The translations under genes were made by a program, and so were the position numbers. DNA of 10,213 nt from contig JAKARG010000078.1 of the NCBI GenBank assembly GCA_021819345.1, positions 1 to 10,213 on the forward strand, written 5' to 3'. The notes under the pieces are model-generated. The model had not been told where the DNA came from, ran no database searches, and saw nothing but the letters and a program-made list of their open reading frames with translations. Source of the stretch: Actinomycetes bacterium (lineage in GTDB: Bacteria; Actinomycetota; Acidimicrobiia; Acidimicrobiales; Palsa-688). Below are positions 5,942 to 10,213 of this stretch, in pieces. Numbering within the stretch: position 1 is the first letter of the stretch; each line of letters starts with the position of its first letter.

Positions 5942-6632
5942 TCAGGGTCGTCTCACGGGGCCACATAGCGTGTCTGGGCGGAGCTCACCACTGACGGCGA
6001 GCCCGTTGCGGAGGGCGATACCCCGAAGCGTCGACATCGCCCGCTCGCTGTATCGGCTGACCCGCTGGAACCGCTCGCTCAGTCCCAGAAGCGTTGACTC
6101 GACGAGGAAAGAACTACCACCGCGAGAAAGCCTGAGGTCGGCCTTCTTGCCAAACGGCAGCGAGGGCTCGAGCTCGGCTTCCCAACCGTTGCGCATGGCG
6201 AACGCAGCAACCTCCAGCTGAAGGAGAACGTCCTGCCAATCGGAGCGCTGGCGAGCCAGACGACGGAGATCTCGCCAGCGGATCGCCGGCTCTACCGTGG
6301 CGATGCGTGCTCCGAGCTCGATGATCCTTCTATAGGTGTGAGGAGCATGGTTCCAGGGGGCCCACGACCAGGAGCTGACGACTCCCCGTCGCGGCCTCCT
6401 GAAGCCAAGCATCGCCAAAGAAGTTGGAGACTCTGTCAACGGCCCACTGGGCGGCCGCTCGACCACAATCGGTGAGACAACTTGCCATGTCGATGGGACG
6501 GCGCCACAGTTCCCACGTCGCTGCTCGATGACCTTTCGCGACCTCCATCCACTCCTCGGCGGGGTATCCGGGCACGGCCCTGAGGGTACGATCAGGAAGC
6601 TCGGCAATCGGACGCAGAAGAGCCGACGCCAC
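5942..6632 (-). pseudogene. Nuclease-like protein (PD-(D/E)XK-type pattern), broken by a frameshift
   Basis: Two minus-strand frames join into one protein of about 229 residues if a single base is removed from the run of five G at 6356-6360 (C on the coding strand). The first frame (GTG 6632) gives VASALLRPIAELPDRTL to RQLLVVGP; the second continues WNHAPHTYRRIIELGARI and ends at TGA 5942. I do not recognise the family. The second half has a pattern like PD-(D/E)XK nucleases: a helix with E140 (LLQLEVAAFAMRNGWEAE), then GKKADLRL with D165 and SFLVEST with E178 and T180 in the lysine position, followed by basic helices. Base composition looks less GC-rich than the neighbours, consistent with imported cargo. 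No partner methyltransferase is nearby. The reading-frame join is well supported; nuclease function is inference. Confidence 0.6.
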
Positions 6633-6639
6633 CTGGAGT

Positions 6640-6673
6640 GCCGACCGTGTGTGACATGGCTGGGGTGGTCGGC
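6640..6673 (-). repeat. 7-bp inverted repeat between the GNAT and nuclease-like genes
   Basis: GCCGACC (6640-6646) and GGTCGGC (6667-6673) pair perfectly around 20 bases. On the minus strand it lies 33 bases after the GNAT stop and just before the nuclease-like start, so it could be a weak terminator or an operator. There is no T-run. Confidence 0.3.
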
Positions 6674-6705
6674 TGGGGCCTCGGGTGGTAACGCTCGTGG
6701 TCTGG

Positions 6706-7482
6706 TCAGGCGGTGACCGACGAGTGTGGAGGCCGTGCCAGTTGGACCTGGAGCTCGCACTCGTGGAAGCCGAGTGAGCGGTACAGGTTGATGGCTGGTC
6801 CGTCGGGGTCGGCGACGATCACGAACCGGTCGACGTCCCATCGATGGCTGGCGACCTGCGCCGCCGCCGCGACGAGGTGGCCGGCGAGCCCCTGACGCCG
6901 GTGGCCGGCGTCAGTCTGCACGTGCTGGTAGCGCACCGTTCCCGACCCGTCGCACACGACGCCCAAGGTCGAGACCAGCCGACCTTCGCGGAGCGCGCCG
7001 AGGAACACCCCGGCGCCGCTCTCGACCAGGCGGCGCACCTCTCCCACCCGGCGGCGCTGGTAGACGTCGTCAGTCGCCGGATGGTCGTCCTGGCGTCGGA
7101 GCTCGAGCAGTTGCTCCCAGTCACCGTCCTCCGACAGTGACCGCACCTCGGCGTCGACGACACCGGCCGACGCCACCGACGTCGCCGTCAGCACGACACT
7201 CACGTCGGCTTCTAGGCCCAACTCGGTGATCTTCTTGGGGACGGCTCCGTCACTCCCGTCGACACCAATCGCCAGGTGGCCGACATCGGGGAACTCGCCG
7301 TGGAAGACCTCGACCCCGTGCGCCAAGAGCTCGGCGTCGGCAACGAGCACGAAGTTGCCCCACCAATAGCCGGGGTTGGAAGGCGTCCGGACCACCAGAT
7401 GGTCGTCGTCCTCGACGACCATCGACCCGCCGGCCCGGAGCACGGCGACGTCGGTGGCGAAGCCGAGGGAGCGCACCCGCAC
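6706..7482 (-). CDS. GNAT acetyltransferase with an N-terminal extra domain
   Basis: A 258-residue GNAT-family protein. The N-terminal half has the pattern VRSLGFATDVAVLRAGGS, LVVRTPSNPGYWWGNFVLVA, HGEFPDVGHLAIGVDG, typical of a group of actinobacterial two-domain acetyltransferases. The C-terminal half is the catalytic GNAT fold: VEVRSL-like strand and SEDGDWEQLLELR, then VQTDAGHRRQGLAGHLVAAA carrying the acetyl-CoA loop R-R-Q-G-L-A, and PAINLYRSLGFHE as motif B. It should acetylate a small amine; which one is unknown. GTG 7482-7480 is chosen because AGGG lies eight bases upstream and family-like sequence begins there; an open frame reaches further upstream but codes for nothing recognisable. 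It is read divergently from the excisionase and sits between the direct repeats, so it is probably cargo of the element. Confidence 0.85.
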   Translation of the reverse strand: MRVRSLGFATDVAVLRAGGSMVVEDDDHLVVRTPSNPGYWWGNFVLVADAELLAHGVEVFHGEFPDVGHLAIGVDGSDGAVPKKITELGLEADVSVVLTATSVASAGVVDAEVRSLSEDGDWEQLLELRRQDDHPATDDVYQRRRVGEVRRLVESGAGVFLGALREGRLVSTLGVVCDGSGTVRYQHVQTDAGHRRQGLAGHLVAAAAQVASHRWDVDRFVIVADPDGPAINLYRSLGFHECELQVQLARPPHSSVTA

Positions 7483-7546
7483 CCGTACGACCCTAGCGGC
7501 GGACCGCGCCGGGCGTGACGTGAGGGTCGAGGTGGCGTGACCAGTG

Positions 7547-7567
7547 GGGCCGCCAGGGAGGCGGCCC
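7547..7567 (+). promoter_or_regulatory. Perfect 8-bp hairpin before the excisionase start
   Basis: GGGCCGCC (7547-7554) and GGCGGCCC (7560-7567) enclose a five-base loop, AGGGA. The stem is all G/C and ends just before the putative ribosome-binding region GGGAAAGAG of the excisionase (ATG 7583). It lies in the 100-base divergent spacer, so it could be an operator, an Xis-binding site or a translational control element. No function can be assigned from sequence alone. Confidence 0.45.
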
Positions 7568-7582
7568 GGGAAAGAGCCCACC

Positions 7583-7885
7583 ATGCTCGTGGACCAGCAG
7601 AGCCCGGCGACCGAGACCCCGGTCCCCCGGCTGCTGTACACCCCTCAGGAGGCCGCCCAAGCCCTCGGGATCAGCCGTTCCAGCCAGTACGCCCTGCTGT
7701 CCCAGGGCGCAGTCGCCTCGGTGCGCATCGGCGGCTGCCGCCGGATCACCGCGGCCGCCCTCCACGCCTTCATCGAGACCCTCACCACCGAGGTCAGCGC
7801 CATCGACCACTACCCTGGTCGAGCAGACCTCTTGCGGCCGGGGTACCGGGCCGCCGCCCACCGGCCGGCGTCCCGGCCCGTGTAG
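7583..7885 (+). CDS. Excisionase-family DNA-binding protein (HTH_17, MerR-like)
   Basis: A 100-residue protein whose middle carries the excisionase-type winged helix: LLYTPQEAAQALGISRSSQY as the helix-turn-helix, ALLSQGAVASVRIGGCRRI as the wing, and AAALHAFIETL as the closing helix. Such proteins bind near att sites and bias the integrase towards excision, or act as repressors. ATG 7583 has AAAGAG six bases upstream; an upstream in-frame ATG at 7544 would read through the 8-bp hairpin and is less likely. The stop is 12 bases before the integrase GTG, so the two form one operon, as usual for integrative elements. The tail after the HTH (about 35 residues, rich in Arg, Ala and Pro) looks unstructured. 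If the integrase is dead, this protein may now act only as a regulator or have no role. Confidence 0.85.
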   Translation: MLVDQQSPATETPVPRLLYTPQEAAQALGISRSSQYALLSQGAVASVRIGGCRRITAAALHAFIETLTTEVSAIDHYPGRADLLRPGYRAAAHRPASRPV

Positions 7886-7897
7886 AGAGGCCTCGAG

Positions 7898-8920
7898 GTG
7901 GCTCACATCCAGAAGCGCCAACGAGGCGGCGAGGTCCGCTACTACGTTCGGTGGCGGATCGACGGGCGCGAGAAGGTCCGCAGCTTCGCCCGAGCACGAG
8001 ACGCCGAGACCTTCCGACGCCAGGTCGAGCACGACCAGGTTCTCGGCCTGCAAGTCGACCCCTCACGTGGAGCCATCACCTTCGGCGCATACGCCGAAGA
8101 GTGGCTCAGTGGCCACCGACGCGCCGACGGACGCCCCCTCGCCCCGCGCACCGCCGAGCTGTACCGCTATCAAGTCGACCGGTTCCTCCTCCCCACCCTG
8201 GCCAGCCGGCCGCTCCGGTCCATCCGCACCGAACACGTCCGAGAGATCCACGCCTTGGTCTGCGAGCAGGCCAGCGCTCTGCAAGCGGCCAAGGCCTACC
8301 GGCTTCTGCGAGTCATCCTCAACACCGCCGTCGAGGACGAGCTGATCACCCACAACCCCTGCAAGATCAGGGGCGCCGGCGTCGAGCGCTCGCCCGAACG
8401 CCCCTTCGTGGACGCCGAGCTCGTAGTCGCCCTCGCCGCCGCCATCGACGAACGCTACTGCTGCCTCGTGCTCCTCGCCGGGTTCGGAGGCCTCCGACTC
8501 GGCGAACTGCTCGCTCTCCGTCGCCACCACATCGACCTCGACCGGCACACCGTCGCCGTCACCGTCCAGACGGTCGAGCTGAAGAACGGCGACCGGGTCA
8601 CCACCGCCCCCAAGACCGACGCCGGCCGGCGCGTCGTCCACCTCCCAGCCCAGGTCGCTGCAGCCCTCGCCGTCCACCTCGATCGCTTCGTCGACCCCGA
8701 CCGCGACGCCCTCGTCTTCACAGGCCCCCGGTCCGCCGGCCTGAGACGAGCGAGCCTCTACAAGGAGTGGGACCGGGCTCGCGCCCAGACCGGACTCGAC
8801 CACGTGCACCTACACGACCTCCGCCACGCCGCCGGCACCCTTGCCGCCCAGACCGGCGCCACCACCCGCGAGCTCATGGCCCGCCTCGGCCACGCCAGCC
8901 CTGCCGCCTCGCACCGCTAA
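7898..8920 (+). pseudogene. Tyrosine recombinase (integrase) stopped at its catalytic tyrosine
   Basis: The frame from GTG 7898 (GAGAGG seven bases upstream) codes for 340 residues: an N-terminal arm-binding domain (KRQRGGEVRYYVRWRIDGRE, 6-25), core-binding domain (about 60-155), and catalytic domain. Catalytic residues visible: R200 in GLRLGE, K239 in PKTDAG, H306 and R309 in HDLRH, H332 in LGH. The nucleophilic Tyr should follow nine residues after that His, as in XerD; at exactly residue 341 stands TAA (8918-8920). The frame then continues QHAASRRDALIAAALDELV, normal for the family, to TGA 9089-9091, one base from the tRNA-Gly end. A TAC to TAA change explains this. Intact, it would integrate the element into the tRNA-Gly 3' end; as read it should be inactive. 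Sequencing error is the main alternative. Confidence 0.85.
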
Positions 8921-9060
8921 CAGCATGCCGCCAGCCGCCGCGACGCCCTCATTGCCGCAGCCCTCGACGAACTAGTCGGCGGGCCGCCGCTCCCGCTCAT
9001 GCGGGGCGGATGCGGGGCACGAGCCCTTGATGCGCCCCGGACGCACGCCGGCGGCACCCC

Positions 9061-9126
9061 CGAAACCACCTCTGACCAGCACTTTCGATGAGAGCGAGCG
9101 ACGGGAATCGAACCCGCGTTCTCAGC
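9061..9126 (+). repeat. Right att-like direct repeat overlapping integrase end and tRNA-Gly 3' half
   Basis: This copy matches 5714-5779 at 61 of 66 positions. It begins in the last codons of the intact-length integrase frame and ends in the anticodon arm of tRNA-Gly. The arrangement, with the integrase end beside the 3' end of an intact target tRNA, is what site-specific integration into a tRNA gene leaves at the tRNA side. Crossover probably lies within 9090-9114, the longest identical block. Confidence 0.8.
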
Positions 9127-9163
9127 TTGGGAAGCTGATGTTCTGCCTCTGAACTACGCTCGC
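9093..9163 (-). tRNA. tRNA-Gly (anticodon CCC)
   Basis: All arms fold on the minus strand in 71 bases: acceptor GCGAGCG with CGCTCGC (seven perfect pairs), D stem GTTC/GAAC, anticodon stem TCAGC/GCTGA with loop TTCCCAA (anticodon CCC, reads GGG), four-base variable loop, T stem GCGGG/CCCGT with one G-T pair and loop TTCGATT, discriminator T as usual for tRNA-Gly. CCA is not encoded. It is the probable integration target of the element to its left, and its sequence has been kept intact. Confidence 0.95.
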
Positions 9164-9174
9164 GTCAGCAGGTC

Positions 9175-9180
9175 ATCCTA
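9175..9180 (-). promoter_or_regulatory. -10 box of tRNA-Gly
   Basis: TAGGAT on the minus strand ends 11 bases before the first tRNA base, so transcription would start a few bases upstream of the mature 5' end. No clear -35 hexamer is seen. Confidence 0.45.
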
Positions 9181-9329
9181 GCCGAGCGATCCTGGGCGTC
9201 GTTCGGTGTCCCTGATCGAGGCCGGGGGTCGGCTCGCCAGGATCGAGCTGGCCGGCCGACCTGGTTGCCGACCCTCCCGACCCGCCCGGCGAGAGGTGGC
9301 CAACCAGCGCCGGGGCTTCCGCCGCCGAC

Positions 9330-9335
9330 TACCTT
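9330..9335 (+). promoter_or_regulatory. -10 box for a leaderless dcd transcript
   Basis: TACCTT lies eight bases before the GTG at 9344. Transcription starting seven to nine bases downstream would begin at or next to the GTG, and there is no Shine-Dalgarno sequence. This supports the short 190-residue start over an upstream in-frame start at 9206. No convincing -35 is visible. Confidence 0.45.
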
Positions 9336-9343
9336 CAGCGGGC

Positions 9344-9916
9344 GTGATCCTCTCAGACCGGACGATCCGCGAGGAGCTGGCAGCAGGGAGGATCGAGATC
9401 GACCCACTGGACCCTGCCGACGTCCAGCCCTCCTCGGTCGACCTACGGCTCGACCGCTACTTCCGGGTGTTCCGCAACCACCACCAGTCGGTGATCGACG
9501 TGAAGGAGCCCCAGGACAACCTGACCGAGCTGGTCGAGATCACCGGTGAAGGTGCCTTCGTGCTCCACCCGGGGGAGCTCGTCCTCGGCTCGACTGCAGA
9601 GCGGGTCCGGCTCCCGCTCGACCTCGTGGCCCGACTGGAAGGCAAGTCCAGCCTGGGGCGGCTCGGACTGCTCATCCACTCCACCGCAGGCTTCGTCGAC
9701 GCCGGCTGGGACGGCTACCTGACCCTCGAGCTGTCCAACGTCGCGACCCTCCCGATCAAGCTCTACCCGGGAATGAAGATCGGCCAGATCAGCTTCCTCC
9801 GGATGACGACCCCGGCCGAGCAGCCATACGGCTCGGCCGCAGTCGGCTCCAAGTACCAGGGCCAGAGAGGTCCGACAGCCAGCCGCTACTACGAGAACTT
9901 CAGACCTTCGCCCTGA
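9344..9916 (+). CDS. dcd: dCTP deaminase (probably bifunctional dCTP deaminase/dUTPase)
   Basis: The protein is 190 residues from GTG 9344, the same length as the Mycobacterium tuberculosis enzyme, and collinear with it: VILSDRTIREEL, VQPSSVDLRL, FVLHPGELVLGST, LEGKSSLGRLGLL (99-110), HSTAGFVDAGWDGYLTLELS with catalytic E129, YPGMKIGQI, and the nucleotide-closing tail GSKYQGQRGPT. It deaminates dCTP and, in the actinobacterial type, also hydrolyses the bound dUTP to dUMP, feeding thymidylate synthesis and keeping uracil out of DNA; the double activity is inferred from similarity and not visible. It works as a homotrimer in the cytosol. An in-frame start at 9206 would add 46 residues of unlike sequence and is rejected. 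It is a core chromosomal gene, marking the right flank outside the mobile region. Confidence 0.96.
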   Translation: MILSDRTIREELAAGRIEIDPLDPADVQPSSVDLRLDRYFRVFRNHHQSVIDVKEPQDNLTELVEITGEGAFVLHPGELVLGSTAERVRLPLDLVARLEGKSSLGRLGLLIHSTAGFVDAGWDGYLTLELSNVATLPIKLYPGMKIGQISFLRMTTPAEQPYGSAAVGSKYQGQRGPTASRYYENFRPSP

Positions 9917-10004
9917 TCCCACTTGCGGACACGACCGGCGGCGGACTAGCAAGGTGCGAGGGACGCTCGCTCGGGTCGACTCAGCGGGCGGGCCCTTTCG
10001 CGTC

Positions 10005-10120
10005 TATGGTGACGTGACCTGGAGTGGGAACCCGCCACCTACTCCGGGAAGAGTGGATCGAGATCCGCCGCTCGGTCCGCTCCGCCGGTGGCGCCCTTCG
10101 GGGCGCCACGAGTGTCTTTT
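10005..10120 (+). ncRNA. Possible small RNA between a -10-like box and a terminator
   Basis: TATGGT (10005-10010) would start a transcript near 10017, and a strong intrinsic terminator ends near 10120, giving about 104 bases. The interior can form CCTGGAGT with ACTCCGGG (eight pairs, one G-T) and smaller hairpins. No convincing open frame fits. It does not match SRP RNA, tmRNA, RNase P RNA or 6C RNA as I know them. The same terminator could simply end dcd, so this is tentative. Confidence 0.25.
10088..10120 (+). terminator. Rho-independent terminator downstream of dcd
   Basis: GTGGCGCCC (10088-10096) and GGGCGCCAC (10101-10109) form a perfect nine-base stem closed by a TTCG tetraloop, followed by GAGTGTCTTTT. 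It is the clearest intrinsic terminator in the window, 171 bases after the dcd stop, and would end dcd or the candidate small RNA. From 10121 to the right edge I see no gene. Confidence 0.8.
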
Positions 10121-10213
10121 CACTCCTTCGTTTCACGCCGCCGCCCCGTCGGCTCTCGGCGAGCCTATCGGGATCGGCTGACCTTAGGGACTGGGCTCGG
10201 GCCGTATTAGATA

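Noticed and set aside
8063..8809. Minus-strand 248-codon frame opposite the integrase
   Set aside because: It is antisense to clear integrase motifs and its composition reflects the complementary GC-rich codons.
7537..9030. Long 497-codon plus-strand frame rich in Arg and Pro
   Set aside because: It is the shadow of the xis and integrase genes in GC-rich DNA, with no domain content.
10065..10087. Resemblance of the GCTCGGTCCGCTCC stretch to part of 6S RNA
   Set aside because: The match is short, the candidate transcript is only about 104 bases, and the rest of the 6S layout is absent.
9954..10181. Plus-strand 75-codon frame after dcd
   Set aside because: It runs straight through the strong terminator at 10088-10120 and has no recognisable content.
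1..10213. CRISPR array or IS-element transposase
   Set aside because: No regularly spaced repeats and no transposase-like frame were seen on either strand; the mobile signals are all of the tyrosine-recombinase and tRNA type.

Overview
The window is high-GC DNA, most likely from an actinobacterium. The evidence is GTG starts, -10 boxes of the TANNNT type placed 6-8 bases before a start codon (leaderless mRNAs), a 190-residue dCTP deaminase of the actinobacterial kind, and an AlkZ-like winged-helix protein of a type common in Actinomycetota. I cannot name a genus; Acidimicrobiia is only a guess.

Layout. (1) 1-2201, minus strand: three genes for small-molecule or RNA modification, namely a CmoM-like methyltransferase, a RimJ/RimL-type acetyltransferase coupled to it by a 4-base overlap, and a second class I methyltransferase that runs off the left edge. 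(2) 2526-3599, plus strand: a two-gene operon of an HTH-MNT nucleotidyltransferase and a HEPN protein, probably a toxin-antitoxin-like pair, read from a leaderless promoter. (3) 3709-5779: a scrambled mobile-element zone. It holds the 3' part of a tRNA-Glu gene, a headless and frameshifted tyrosine recombinase, an apparently intact winged-helix (HTH_42/AlkZ-like) gene, the tail of a different recombinase, and a degraded 3' copy of tRNA-Gly. (4) 5780-9092: what looks like an integrated element of about 3.35 kb, bounded by 66-bp imperfect direct repeats (5714-5779 and 9061-9126). It carries a frameshifted nuclease-like gene, a two-domain GNAT acetyltransferase, an excisionase and an integrase. 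(5) 9093-9916: tRNA-Gly(CCC), which is the integration target, and dcd. (6) 9917-10213: a possible small RNA ending at a clear intrinsic terminator.

How the parts fit. The integrase tail lies beside the att-like repeat at both 5714 and 9061. This suggests two related elements inserted one after the other at the tRNA-Gly 3' end, the older one now mostly lost. The surviving integrase has its Arg, Lys, HxxR and His residues, but a TAA stop stands exactly where the nucleophilic tyrosine should be, nine residues after the LGH histidine, and the frame continues with family-like sequence afterwards. The element is therefore probably locked in place, leaving its cargo as residents. The nuclease-like gene is also broken, by one extra base in a run of five G/C. 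Both lesions could be real decay or sequencing error, and resequencing would decide.
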